Positions 33,586 to 46,080 of a stretch of DNA of 64,000 bases are shown in pieces. This DNA comes from Hybos culiciformis (taxonomy: Eukaryota; Arthropoda; Insecta; Diptera; Hybotidae): NCBI GenBank assembly GCA_964007475.1, contig CAXFZM010000042.1, positions 62,001-126,000 on the forward strand, given 5' to 3'. The number at the start of each line of letters is the position of its first letter. Within the stretch, counting starts at the first letter, position 1. The translations under genes were made by a program, and so were the position numbers. A model generated the notes under the pieces. It was not told where the DNA came from and did not search any database. It worked only from the letters and a program-made list of their open reading frames with translations.

Positions 33586-35879
33586 TCATGCTAATGTTTC
33601 ATGACTACCATTATTTATTAAATACCTTTTATCGTCGAATGGACTTAGAGCTATTTTATTAACATTTTGAGTGTATATGTCATGCAATTTACTTCTAAAA
33701 ACTAGCTGCCTGCCATATATTGTTGATGAAGATAACAAACATTTTTTATAATCGGCGCTTGTTATATTATTCAAAACAAATTTTTTTATACCCTTAGCTT
33801 TTTTAATCTGCTTATTCTTTATTACATCTATTGAATACATTTTAGACCTGAGTCCAATAAATTCTCTCATAATTTTCCCATTATTTTCATCTTTCATTAA
33901 CCCCAAGACTTTTTTGTTAACTAGTGGAATATTATAAAGATTATCACTGGGATAATCTGAAGTATCAAAAAATTTATGACAATCTCGTTTTATTACTTCG
34001 TAAATGTCAGGGCAGGTGATCTCATAGGTTAAACTATCTGTGTCAGAATATAATAGGGCGCTGTTTAATCCAAATTGGGGTAATACATAATTATAATGGA
34101 AATTGTACATATGGACTTTAGAAACATCTAAAACCGTGAAGCCAATATATATAGGTTTATCATATAAAACAGACACCTTATTTAACTGTATAGCCACCAA
34201 ATCTTCTGTGAAGTGAGAGGCGCTATGAAAATTTGGTTTCGATATTAATGCTCTTGCCCCTAAATGTCGACCTCGACTTTCCCAACTATCTACGATTTTA
34301 ATGTCCTTTCTTTTATCAACATTTTCCATGGTTTTACCGTATACCGCATTATTGTACAATTTAAATTGATCTTTATCAAATTTATTTGTAGCTTGAGTTC
34401 TATAATGATTATTTAAATCAATAAATTTTTTTAACCATGGTTTTTGCGCGAATTTTAAAATTTTATGAATTTTTACTAATTTTAGACCGTGCTCCAAACA
34501 TTGCTTTAAGTTTCGATAATGTATAACCTAATTTTCTTTATTATAAAGATTGGGTATTAACTTTTTATATTTTCCATTTGGTGGTCGAAAATTTTCAGCA
34601 CAAAAAGGTAAGTCATTGTGCTTGTCATGTAGCTCTTCAGGATATTCTAAGTCCACTTCTAAAATGTAGCCGTTGTCATCATTGTCCATCATTGTCCCCT
34701 ATTTCATTAACATTAAAATTACTAACATCTAAAACCCATTGAAAATTTTTATAAGGTAAAGGTTGAGTCATCGCCCAACCATATAGGTTGTTAGCGTCTA
34801 AATAAATCAAATATATTGATAACTCGATGGAGTTATATTCGTCTCCCATATATTTATTATTGGCCTTAGAATATCTTTTAGAGCACTGACTTATCCCACC
34901 CCTAATGCCTATCTGTATCATTTTGAACATTTCTATATCGGTTATAAGTTCTAATTCAACCCCCGTATACTTCAGCATAGCGTCCCAAGACAACCGTGGA
35001 GCGGTGAAATAATGTGCTGCATCTAGGTTGTAAATATTCTGGCATAATTTTCTAAACTTTTCAAATATATCAGCCAATAAAAGAATATCAGATTTTAAAT
35101 AAAGTTCCGTATAGTGTTTAAAAGTTTCGCATTCAAATTCTCGCCGAACATTTTGAGCATGCTCATAATCAGTTCCCCTACATTCACAACCTATTAATGA
35201 GTTTTTAAAGTTTTCTATTGAAGGTAAAGATGTTTCATCTAATTTCTCAAAACTATCAAAATATTCATACGGAAAAACCCCCTTACGTTTCAATAATGCG
35301 AATTTCGATTCCTCAGGAAAATGTTTTTTAAGCTCCCTCAAATCAACGTTATCTAAATTTGATGATAAAGTATCTAAACTAGAAGCCATAAACCTATTCG
35401 AATCTACGAATCGTAATGAGAATCTTAAATCTGAATTAATGGAAATTTTTTTGCTAAGACTTACATAATGTTCTTTATTAATCGGTATTGCACTTATATC
35501 ACCTTCAATTACATTTAATTCTTTAAATAATAAGTGACAATCGTATCCTGGGAAATTATGGAAACATACCGGAAAATAGTTGGGGAGTTCGAACTCCAAA
35601 TTACATTTTTGATGGGCTGCACCCCTGAAATTACCAGTTAAATGACAATGATCTCTAACTTTAACATCATTTTGATTGAATTTTTTTTCACATATATGAC
35701 AGGCAGAAGCTGAGAGGAATTTAATGTTTTCTGCAGGTGTTAATGGTAGCATAGGGACAACGTTTTTTGTATAATTCAAAAATAAATATTTACAATCATT
35801 AACTAATGAAACTATAAATTTCCTAGCACAATTTTCACCTACAAAAGATTTATAACTATCTAAACTAGAATTAAAAGAA
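33586..35879 (-). pseudogene. Polinton DNA polymerase B, copy 1
   Basis: This is a protein-primed family B DNA polymerase. Reading leftward: a Cys/His segment (SACHICEKKFNQND, RDHCHLTGNFRGAAHQKCN), exonuclease motifs FHNFPGYDCHLLFKEL and FVDSNRFMASSLDTL and YTELYLKSDILLLADIF, polymerase motif A (YLDANNLYGWAM), motif B (YNNAVYGKTMEN) and motif C ([12 protein letters not shown]). The true C-terminus is YLINNGSHETLA. Damage includes a 10-bp tandem duplication near 34680-34695 that shifts the frame after VNEIGDND, and a TAG near 34528. The N-terminus is cut at about 35880 by a repeat spacer, so the protein-primer domain is missing. Catalytic residues are otherwise present. Confidence 0.93.
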
Positions 35880-36104
35880 CATCACCGGGGACGGCAGTCC
35901 CCCGAGTGACGCAAGCACCTTTACGTGTGAAGCTTCACGACAATATATACAGCTAACTTTCGATTTTTTGAACTGTTGACCCTAGCCCCTCATGTTAGAT
36001 ACCGTTGGAAAGGTCTTGGAACGTAGATGCGAAAAATATCATATGTCATCCAAAAAGGTCAAAAGGTCATCAAGTTATGGCCATTTGAATTTTTTTTCAC
36101 CTTT
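35880..36104. repeat. Spacer repeat S1 between polymerase copies
   Basis: It begins with a strong hairpin (CGGGGAC, loop GGCA, GTCCCCCG) and a second palindrome (GTGAAGCTTCAC), and continues with CCGTTGGAAAGGTCTTGGAA and AAAAGGTCAAAAGGTCATCA. Nearly identical sequences lie at 37032-37222 (without the first hairpin) and 39464-39692. It joins the truncated N-terminus of one polymerase copy to the C-terminus of the next. Confidence 0.85.
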
Positions 36105-37022
36105 TCGTCGAATGGACTTAGAGCTATTTTATTAATATTTTGAGTGTATATGTCATGCAATTTACTTCTAAAAACTAGCTGCCTGCCATATATTGTTGAT
36201 GAAGATAACAAACATTTTTTATAATCGGCGCTAGTTATATTATTCAAAACAGATTTTTTTATACCCTTAGCTTTTTTAATCTGCTTATTCTTTATTACAT
36301 CTATTGAATACATTTTAGACCTGAGTCCAATAAATTATCTCATAATTTTCCCAAGACTTTTTTGTTAACTAGTGGAATATTATAAAGATTATCACTGGGA
36401 TAATCTGAAGTATCAAAAAATTTATGACAATCTCGTTTTATTACTTCGTAAATGTCAGGGTAGGTGATCTCATAGTTTAACTATCTGTGTCAGAATATAA
36501 TAGGGCGCTGTTTAATCCAAATTGGGGTAATACATAATTATAATGGAAATTGTACATATGGACTTTAGAAACATCTAAAACCGTGAAGCCAATATATATA
36601 GGTTTATCATATAAAACAGACACCTTATTTAACTGTATAGCCACCAAATCTTCTGTGAAGTGAGAGGCGCTATGAAAATTTGGTTTCGATATTAATGCTC
36701 TAGCCCCTAAATGTCGACCTCGACTTTCCCAACTATCTACGATTTTAATGTCCTTTCTTTTATCAACATTTTCCATGGTTTTACCGTATACCGCATTATT
36801 GAACAATTTAAATTGATCTTTATCAAATTTATTTGTAGCTTGAGTTCTATAATGATTATTTAATCAATAAATTTTTTTAACCATGGTTTTTGCGCGAATT
36901 TTAAAATTTTATGAATTTTTACTAATTTTAGACCGTGCTCCAAACATTGCTTTAAGTTTCGATAATGTATAACGTAATTTTCTTTATTATTATATTATTA
37001 TTAATTAACTTTTTATATTTTC
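36105..37022 (-). pseudogene. DNA polymerase B, copy 1b (C-terminal part only)
   Basis: It carries motif B (FNNAVYGKTMEN), motif C (LLYSDTDS) and the thumb-like C-terminal part (RSKMYSIDVIKNKQIKKAKG). The natural C-terminal end is replaced by spacer-derived residues. It has a small internal deletion near 36345 (loss of the LGLMKDENNGKIMREFIGL segment), a missing base near 36475, and lacks everything upstream of about 37022, where it jumps into spacer S2. It is nearly identical to copy 1, so the duplication is recent or homogenised. Confidence 0.9.
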
Positions 37023-37031
37023 CAATGCCTA

Positions 37032-37222
37032 TCTGCCTCTACGTGTGAAGCTTCACGACAATATATACAGCTAACTTTCGATTTTTTGAACTGTTGACCC
37101 TAGCCCCTCATGTTAGATACCGTTGGAAAGGTCTTGGAACGTAGATGCGAAAAATGTCATATGTCATCCAAAAAGGTCAAAAGGTCATCAAGTTATGGCC
37201 ATTTGAATTTTTTTTCACCTTT
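37032..37222. repeat. Spacer repeat S2
   Basis: Second copy of the spacer, starting at CCTCTACGTGTGAAGCTTCA and lacking the GGGGAC hairpin. The junction on the left reads CCAATGCCTATCTG, a phrase also found within the polymerase gene (near 34905), which suggests a deletion brought it next to the spacer. Confidence 0.85.
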
Positions 37223-39463
37223 TCGTCGAATGGACTTAGAGCTATTTTATTAATATTTTGAGTGTATATGTCATGCAATTTACTTCTAAAAACTAGCTGC
37301 CTGCCATATATTGTTGATGAAGATAACAAACATTTTTTATAATCGGCGCTTGTTATATTATTCAAAACAGATTTTTTTATACCCTTAGCTTTTTTAATCT
37401 GCTTATTCTTTATTACATCTATTGAATACATTTTAGACCTGAGTCCAATAAATTCTCTCATAATTTTCCCATTATTTTCATCTTTCATTAACCCCAAGAC
37501 TTTTTTGTTAACTAGTGGAATATTATAAAGATTATCACTGGGATAATCTGAAGTATCAAAAAATTTATGACAATCTCGTTTTATTACTTCGTAAATGTCA
37601 GGGCAGGTGATCTCATAGGTTAAACTATCTGTGTCAGAATATAATAGGACGCTGTTTAATCCAAATTGGGGTAATACATAATTATAATGGAAATTGTACA
37701 TATGGACTTTAGAAACATCTAAAACCGTGAAGCCAATATATATAGGTTTATCATATAAAACAGACACCTTATTTAACTGTATAGCCACTAAATCTTCTGT
37801 GAAGTGAGAGGCGCTATCAAAATTTGGTTTCGATATTAATGCTCTAGCCCCAAAATGTCGACCTCGACTTTCCCAACTATCTACGATTTTAATGTCCTTT
37901 CTTTTATCAACATTTTCCATGGTTTTACCGTATACCGCATTATTGTACAATTTAAATTGATCTTTATCAAATTTGTAGCTTGAGTTCTATAATGATTATT
38001 TAAATCAATAAATTTTTTTAACCATGGTTTTTGAGCGATTTTTAAAATTTTATGAATTTTTACTAATTTTAGACCGTGCTCCAAACATTGCTTTAAGTTT
38101 CGATAATGTATAACGTAATTTTCTTTATTATAAAGATTGGGTATTAACTTTTTATATTTTCCATTTGGTGGTCGAAAATTTTCAGCACAAAAAGGTAAGT
38201 CATTGTGCTTGTCATGTAGCTCTTCAGGATATTCTAAGTCCACTTCTAAAATGTAGCCGTAGTCATCATTGTCCATCATTGTCCCCTATTTCATTAACAT
38301 TAAAATTACTAACATCTAAAACCCATTGAAAATTTTTATAAGGTAAAGGTTGAGTCATCGCCCAACCATATAGGTTTTTAGCGTCTAAATAAATCAAATA
38401 TATTGATAACTCGATGGAGTTATATTCGTCTCCCATATATTTATTATTGGCCTTAGAATATCTTTTAGAGCACTGACTTATCCCACCCCTAATGCCTATC
38501 TGTATCATTTTGAACATTTCTATATCGGTGATAAGTTCTAATTCAACCCCCGTATACTTCAGCATAGCGTCCCAAGACAACCGTGGAGCGGTGAAATAAT
38601 GTGCTGCATCTAGGTTGTAAATATTCTGGCATAATTTTCTAAACTTTTCAAATATATCAGCCAATAAAAGAATATCAGATTTTAAATAAAGTTCCGTATA
38701 GTGTTGAAAAGTTTCGCATTCAAATTCTCGCCGAACATTTTGAGCATGCTCATAATCAGTTTCCCTACATTCACAACCTATTAATGAGTTTTTAAAGTTT
38801 TCTATTGAAGGTAAAGATGTTTCATCTAATTTCTCAAAACTATCAAAATATTCATACGGAAAAACCCCCTTACGTTTCAATAATGCGAATTTCGATTCCT
38901 CAGGAAAATGTTTTTTAAGCTCCCTCAAATCCACATTATCTAAATTTGATGATAAAGTATCTAAACTAGAAGCCATAAACCTATTCGAATCTACGAATCG
39001 TAATGAGAATCTTAAATCTGAATTAATGGAAATTTTTTTGCTAAGACTTACATAATGTTCTTTATTAATCGGTATTGCACTTATATCACCTTCAATTGCA
39101 TTTAATTCTTTAAATAATAAGTGACAATCGTATCCTGAGAAATTATGGAAAAATACCGGAAAATAGTTGGGGAGTTCGAACTCCAAATTACATTTTTGAT
39201 GGGCTGCACCCCTGAAATTACCAGTTAAATGACAATGATCTTTAACTTTAACATCATTTTGATTGAATTTTTTTTCACATATATGACAGGCAGAAGCTGA
39301 GAGGAATTTAATGTTTTCTGCAGGTGTTAATGGTAGCATAGGGACAACGTTTTTTGTATAATTCAAAAATAAATATTTACAATCATTAACTAATGAAACT
39401 ATAAATTCCCTAGCACAATTTTCACCTACAAAAGATTTATAACTATCTAAACTAGAATTAAAA
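37223..39463 (-). pseudogene. DNA polymerase B, copy 2
   Basis: It is almost identical to copy 1 over the exonuclease and polymerase domains, with all three polymerase motifs. It has the same 10-bp duplication near 38265-38280 that breaks the frame after VNEIGDND. The TAG of copy 1 is not present (it reads NKENYVIHY). A 4-6 bp loss near 37970 (after DKDQF) shifts the frame again. Its C-terminus runs into spacer S2, and its N-terminus is cut at the same base as copy 1. Confidence 0.92.
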
Positions 39464-39692
39464 GAACATCACCGGGGACGGCAGTCCCCCGAGTGACGCA
39501 AGCACCTCTACGTGTGAAGCTTCACGACAATATATACAGCTAACTTTCGATTTTTTGAACTGTTGACCCTAGCCCCTCATGTTAGATACCGTTGGAAAGG
39601 TCTTGGAACGTAGATGCGAAAAATGTCATATGTCATCCAAAAAGGTCAAAAGGTCATCAAGTTATGGCCATTTGAATTTTTTTTCACCTTTT
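39464..39692. repeat. Spacer repeat S3
   Basis: Third copy of the spacer, with the GGGGAC hairpin as in S1. It lies 3584 bp from S1. Confidence 0.88.
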
Positions 39693-40982
39693 CGTCGAAT
39701 GGACTTAGAGCTATTTTATTAATATTTTGAGTGTATATGTCAGGGATGTCAATAACGTCGATCACGATCTACCGGTCGATCGCGTAATGATTTTAAGTCG
39801 ATCGCCAATAAATATGTATTCATATTTCCGATATTTATTTCGTTTCAAATTGCCAATTTCAATTTTGAAGAATCTCAAAATATTATCTAATTTTCCAAAC
39901 ATGTTGGCACAATTAAAAATTTCTGCTTCTACTAATTATGATGAAAATAAATACATCAAAGAAATTAAGAACGTTATTGAAGAATTTGGTAACCGTTTCC
40001 AAGATTTTAAAAAACTTTATAATGTAGTTTTATTTATGAGTTTTCCATTTGATAGCAATATTAAAACAGAAACAATTGCAGAAAAAATATCAACTATTTT
40101 TGATATGGATAACATTGCACTTGAAACAGAAATTATTACATTGCAAAATTATATTTATATTAAAGCAAGAGCTTCCGGAGATAAATTCTGGAAATATTTA
40201 GCAGATCGATAAATATCCGAATCTAAGAGAGTGCTCACAATTTATGCGCCTGTTTTGGTTCAACATATTTGTACTAATCAGCATTTTCACAAACGAAAAT
40301 AATAAAGTCGAAATACCGAACTAATTTAACAGGCGAACACTTAGAATTTGGATCCCTAAATGTTGCCTTCCGTCTTAATCCTACTTTTAGAAAAAGTAGA
40401 TCGCAGAGGATTTTTACTGCGCGAAGTAGATCTTATAGAAAAATCAGTTGACACCCCTGGTATATGTCATGCAATTTACTTCTAAAAACTAGCTGCCTGC
40501 CATATATTGTTGATGAAGATAACAAACATTTTTTATAATCGGTGCTTGTTATATTATTCAAAACAGATTTTTTTATACCCTTAGCTTTTTTAATCTGCTT
40601 ATTCTTTATTACATCTATTGAATACATTTTAGACCTGAGTCCAATAAATTCTCTCATAATTTTCCCATTATTTTCATCTTTCATTAACCCCAAGACTTTT
40701 TTGTTAACTAGTGGAATATTATAAAGATTATCACTGGGATAATCTGAAGTATCAAAAAATTTATGACAATCTCGTTTTATTACCTCGTAAATGTCAGGGC
40801 AGGTGATCTCATAGGTTAAACTATCTGTGTCAGAATATAATAGGGCGCTGTTTAATCCAAATTGGGGTAATACATAATTATAATGGAAATTGTACATATG
40901 GACTTTAGAAACATCTAAAACCGTGAAGCCAATATAAATAGGTTTATCATATAAAACAGACACCTTATTTAACTGTATAGCC
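39693..40982 (-). pseudogene. DNA polymerase B, copy 2b, split by a hAT and cut by BEL
   Basis: The C-terminal part of a fourth polymerase unit. It includes motif C ([12 protein letters not shown]) but ends before motif B, at 40982, where BEL gag sequence begins. A 719-bp hAT derivative (39741-40459) sits within it with an 8-bp duplication. The remaining sequence is nearly identical to copies 1 and 2. Confidence 0.9.
39741..40459 (+). mobile_element. Deleted hAT derivative with transposase fragment
   Basis: Ends are CAGGGATGTCAA and TTGACACCCCTG, flanked by the perfect duplication GTATATGT (39733-39740 and 40460-40467). The plus-strand frame at about 39860-40212, continuing past the stop-free end in another frame (KYPNLRECSQFM), matches the C-terminal part of ZBED5/GTF2IRD2-like hAT transposases. 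GTCGATCGCG and GTAGATC motifs lie near the ends, as in that family. The N-terminal and catalytic parts are missing. Confidence 0.92.
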
Positions 40983-42254
40983 GAGGAAACTGCAGGTCAT
41001 CCAGCTGAGTATTTTACAACGCAGCTCATTACCATCAACAACTTATGGGACCAGATTGAAAGGTTGAACTACACTATTTGGGAGACAACAGACGACCCGG
41101 TGGCACAAGGATATAACATGACAGCGTACATTGAACTCGAAAAGGCCGTCCAAGAATATCGTGTAGAATTGGCTGTGAAACAACAGGAACGTGAAATAAC
41201 CACAACACCAAAAATAGAAAAACCAACTCTAGACTTGCCGAAGATGACTAGACCCAAATTCGATGGATATTACTTGAAGTGGCAACAATTTTTTGACATG
41301 TTTTCTCAAATGATTCACAATCAACCATTGCCCGCAATTCAGAAAATGTGGTATCTAAAAACTAATGTGACTGGAGAGGCAGAAAGAGTAATTAGGCATT
41401 TAACCTTAACTGAAAGTAATTACGAAGCAGCATGGAAAATAATGCAAGAGAGGTATAATAATAAGCGTGTATTGTTTGCAGCCGTGATTCATAAACTAGT
41501 ATCACAACCCAACTTATCATCAGATTCAACCTCAGCAACATCGGTTAAAAATCTACATGATACCACTTACGAAAGTTTAATAGCCCTCAATAATTTAGGT
41601 ATTGACACGTCATCCTGGTCGCCACTATTAGGTTATCTATTACTCAAAAAACTGGATCGCCAAAGTCATGTCCTGTTTGAGCAATCATTAGAGAATCCAA
41701 AAGAAGTACAACCAATAGGAGACTTTTTAAAATTTCTGGAGTGTAGGTTCCAAACATTAGAAGCAATTGGATATAAGCATAAATCATCAAGTAAAAAAAT
41801 TGTGTCATCAATCACAACAACCAATAGTGAAGGTCAAAATTGCAAAATGTGCCATGAGTCGTCACATCCGCTGTTTGCATGTAAAACGTTTCTTCAATTA
41901 ACTCCAGCTAATCGACTTCAATTTGTTCAGAAACAACGACTATGCATGAACTGCTTGAAATTCGGCCACAAGGCAATACAGTGCTTGTCTCGCAATTGCA
42001 TGAAATGTGATCGTAAACATAACACCTTATTGCACCTTGATGAGAAAAATAATGCAAGAACAGCCAGTCACAATGAAGCAAAGGCGCCATCTGTAACATT
42101 AACATCATCTATGGAGGACAAGGAGCCAGAGCAACCACTGATCACGTTAACTACATCAAACAATAACAACCGACACAGCAAAAATAAGATTAACATCATT
42201 AAACGGACAAACAATAGAATGCCGAGCTATTTTGGATTCAGGATCACAAATTAA
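40983..42254 (+). pseudogene. gag: BEL Gag, 5'-truncated
   Basis: The frame is open from the junction at 40983, upstream of any ATG, starting EETAGHPAEYFTTQL. Downstream PKFDGYYLKWQQFFDMFSQM is the conserved Gag domain of BEL/Pao. It ends in three cysteine-rich zinc-knuckle-like units (CKMCHESSHPLFAC, CMNCLKFGHKAIQC, CMKCDRKHNTLLH). The N-terminus is missing. The frame changes before the protease near 42190-42250, where these elements normally read through, so a frameshift is likely. Confidence 0.9.
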
Positions 42255-45200
42255 TCTGTTAACCGAAAGAATTATAAGGAAATTGGAATTAAATCCCAAG
42301 CAAACGTCTCTGAAAATCGAAGGTATAGGAAATGGAAGAAAGACCAGTTATCAACGAATTAATATCAATGTTGAATCAATAACAAGTTCATTTGCAGCCC
42401 GTCTTGAAGCGTTTGTATTACCTCATATCATATCAAGCCAACCAACTCAACAGTTCGAAACATCATCATGGCCAATACCAACAAATATAGACCTAGCTGA
42501 TCCGAATTTTTATCAACCGGAACAAATTGATGTGTTGCTAGGAGCAGAATTCTACCATCAATTGCTGTTATCAGGACAAATTTCACTAGGGAAAGGAATG
42601 CTTATTTTACAAAACACTGTTTTTGGATGGGTAATATCCGGAGGTGTTCAACTTAATCATGATCACAGCCCAATTTGTGCAATTCTTAGTGAAGATGAAG
42701 AACGAACAAATCAATTAATAGAAAGGTTTTGGAAACTGGATGACATTGACGAACCTAGCTCATCTCTTACAACCGCAGAAAAACGATGTAAGTCTCATTT
42801 TGCAAACAACACCATAAGAAATGCGGAAGGCAGATTTGTAGTACGGATCCCCTTAGCTGATGATCCATCAGCACTGGGAGAATCCAAAAACATAGCCCTA
42901 AACAGATTTCTAGCACTGGAGAAAAGGTTAAGCAAGGATAATGATACAAGGGAACAATATATCAAATTCATGAACGAATATGAGCAACTGGGACATATGA
43001 GTGAAATCAAACTGCGGGATATTTCGTCACCCCACTATTTTATTCCACATCATTGTGTGATTAAACCAGAAAGCAAGTCAACAAGGCTTCGAGTTGTTTT
43101 TGATGCATCAACAAAAACATCATCAGGTTTATCATTAAATGACATCATGTATAATGGCTCGGTGATCCAAGACGAATTATTTGCCCTATTGATCAGATTT
43201 CGATTATCAAAATTGGTTTTACCACTGATATTCAAAAAATGTACCGACAAATTGTAATGCACAAGAAGGATCGAATGCTTCAACTCATTATTTGGCGAGA
43301 AAATACAAATGTGCCGCTTCGTTATTACCAGCTCAATACTGTCACTTATGGCACGAGAGCAGCTCCGTATTTAGCAATAAAATGTCTACAACAATTGTCA
43401 AAAGAGTATGAAGGATCACACCCACTTGGAGCAGCCGCGTTACGTAATAACTTCTATGTAGATGATGGTTTGGTTGGATCCAATAGTCTCACAACAGCTC
43501 TAGACACCCAACGACAGCTGACAACAATATTGGAATTGTCAGGATTCAAGTTACTGGTGTGATCAACAGTTATTGGACCAAGTACCTGCGGAAGATCAAG
43601 AAGTAAACTTGGATTTTGACAATGACGAGATTGAAGCAATCAAAACATTAGGATTAGTGTGGATGCCGAAAAGTGATAATTTTCGGATCAAGACAGGGCA
43701 GATGCGTGATCAAAAAATAACAAAACGGGTCGTGAACTCGGATTTAGCAAGCATCTTTGATCCACTAGGAATATTGGCTCCTATCGTGGTTACGGCGAAG
43801 ATCTTTGTTCAACAGTTGTGGCAACTCAAGTTAAATTGGGATGAAGAATTACCAAAGGAGTTACAAACTACGTGGATAAGATTTAGGCAAGATATTAAGG
43901 ATCTCCATGATGTCAGTATTCCAAGGCACATATTAGGTCAGAAATCAACCGAATTGATCGAAATACATACATTCGCCGATGCATAGAAAAGGCTTACGGC
44001 GCGGCAACGTACGTTCGAACCACCCAAACAGATGGTACCATAATAATAAGGCTATTATGTTCAAAGTCGCGTGTAGCTCCACTCGACGCTTCCAAGGCTT
44101 GAACTATGTGCTGCATTTCTGGGTGCCCAATTGACTGACAGAATAAAACGTGATCTGGGTTACGAAGATAAACCGACATTTTTATGGTCAGATTCTGAAA
44201 TAGTATTAAATTGGATAAACGCTGCATCGTCATCATTTCATACCTTTGTTGCAAATCGCATTGCAAAAATTCAGGAGTTGTCAGTAATGCAACAATGGCG
44301 GCACGTTGGTTCAAAGGACAATCCAGCTGACATTCTATCAAAAGGTTTATCGCCAAGAAGGTTTTCAGCATGCAACAACTGGTTCTATGGCCCATTTTTC
44401 TTACATGGCAGGCCAACATGGTTTGAAACAGTCGCCAAAAGACACCTAGTAGAAGATGACCCAGAGTTAAAACAAAAGAAATCCACAGCAGTGGCACTTC
44501 CATCAACGTCAACATCAGAAGGAGAAATTGTGTATCAAATAGGTCATCAAAATTCATTTCGGAGATTGCAACGGATTCTAGCCTACATCTTGCGATTTAT
44601 TAGACATTCAAAACCACGGGCAACCTCACGACAACGAGAGATAACACTTACGCCAGAAGAGCTAAATGAAGCACTCATCTTCATCATAAAAACAATGCAG
44701 GCAACAAGTTTTGACAGTGACATAAAACATTTAAAGAAATATGGTGAAGTCAATAAGAAAAGCACGTTATCAGGACTTTCTGCATTTGTGGATGAGAAGG
44801 GAATACTAAGAGTGGGCGGAAGACTCAGCGCGTCGTCGCTACCACATGATTCAAAACATCAGATGCTCATTCCATATAACGACCCGTTTGCAAAAATTCT
44901 AATGAAAATGTTACATGAGGAAAATCTACACTGCGGACCGCAAGCATTATTAGCTACAACTCGTCAAAGATTCTGGCCCATTAAATGAAAAACTATGGCA
45001 AGATCAATTGTACAGCATTGTATGAAGTGTGCTAAAACCCGACCAAAATTGATGAATCAAGTTATGGGAAATTTGCCGGCAAACCGTGTTCGACAAGCCA
45101 GGCCATTCATCAATACCGGCGTAGATTACTGTGGGCCATTTTGGATTCATTATAAAATTCGAGGGAAAAACCTCAGAAGGCATATATGGCTGTGTTTTGC

Positions 45201-46020
45201 TGTTTTGCAACAAGAGCAGTGCATCTCGAAATTGTTAGCGATCTCACGACCGAAGCGTTTATCGGAGCATTAAAACGATTTATAGGGCGGAGAGGAAATT
45301 GCCAAAATTTATATTGTGATAATGCGACAAATTTCGTTGGCGCTAATAACCAATTAAAGGAACTTCGTGGAACCATTTACTCTCACACGGCTCGAGAAGC
45401 TATTACGAAGACATGCAGTAACAAGGGCATAAAGTTCAATTTCATTCCACCTCGGTCGCCACATTTCGGGGGAATTTGGGAGGCAGCTGTAAAATCGGCA
45501 AAACATTTGCTATTTAAGGGCGTGTCAACAGCTTCTCTCACGCACGAAGAACTACAAACTGTAACCGTTGAAATCGAATCAATTTTAAATTCAAGGCCTC
45601 TTACTCCTATGTCTAATGATCCAAATGATGTCACAGCGTTAACTCCTGGTCATTTCTTGATAGGAGAACCATTAACAGCTCAAGTTGATTGCACCCCTGA
45701 AGGGACCAAACCAAGTTTACTAACAAGATGGAAGTTAGTCTCACATTTAAAGCAAGAGTTTTGGGACAAATGGTCAAGGGAATATTTAAGTGAATACAGT
45801 ATAGGTAGAAGTGGAAAGAGGTATCTCCAAACGCAAAAATTGGGACCATGGTGCTTATTAAGGAAGATAATCTACCAGTCCAACAGTGGATACTGGGAAG
45901 AATAGTCGACGTTCATAAGGGAGAAGACGGAGCGGTACGCGTTGCTGATGTACGAACTGCCAATGGAGTATTCAAGAGAGCGGTGCATAAACTTGCCCCT
46001 TTACCCACAGAAGATTATTT
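42200..46020 (+). pseudogene. pol: BEL Pol (PR, RT, RNase H, IN), several breaks
   Basis: Domains in order: protease with AILDSGSQINLLTE (about 42225); reverse transcriptase with RLRVVFDASTK (about 43090), DIQKMYRQI (about 43235, after a frameshift) and NNFYVDDGLVGS (about 43450); RNase H region with FLWSDSEIVLNWI and HVGSKDNPADIL (44180-44340); integrase zinc-binding part with HEENLHCGP and HCMKCAK (44920-45025), core with NTGVDYCGPFW, YCDNATNFVGAN and SPHFGGIWEAAVKSAKHLL, and the C-terminal VLIKEDNLPVQQWILGRI domain (45848-46000). Breaks occur near 43235, 43560, 43985, 44100, 44986 (TGA) and 45180. The order of domains and the YVDD and GGIWEAAV signatures fix the BEL/Pao assignment. Confidence 0.92.
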
Positions 46021-46080
46021 TGGTGAAGACACAGAATCAGAAGAAGGACCAAGCGACAAGTCACCTAAGAAAAGAAACCG

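Noticed and set aside
41908..45849. Minus-strand open frames opposite BEL gag and pol
   Set aside because: They are shadows of the plus-strand genes with no motifs of their own.
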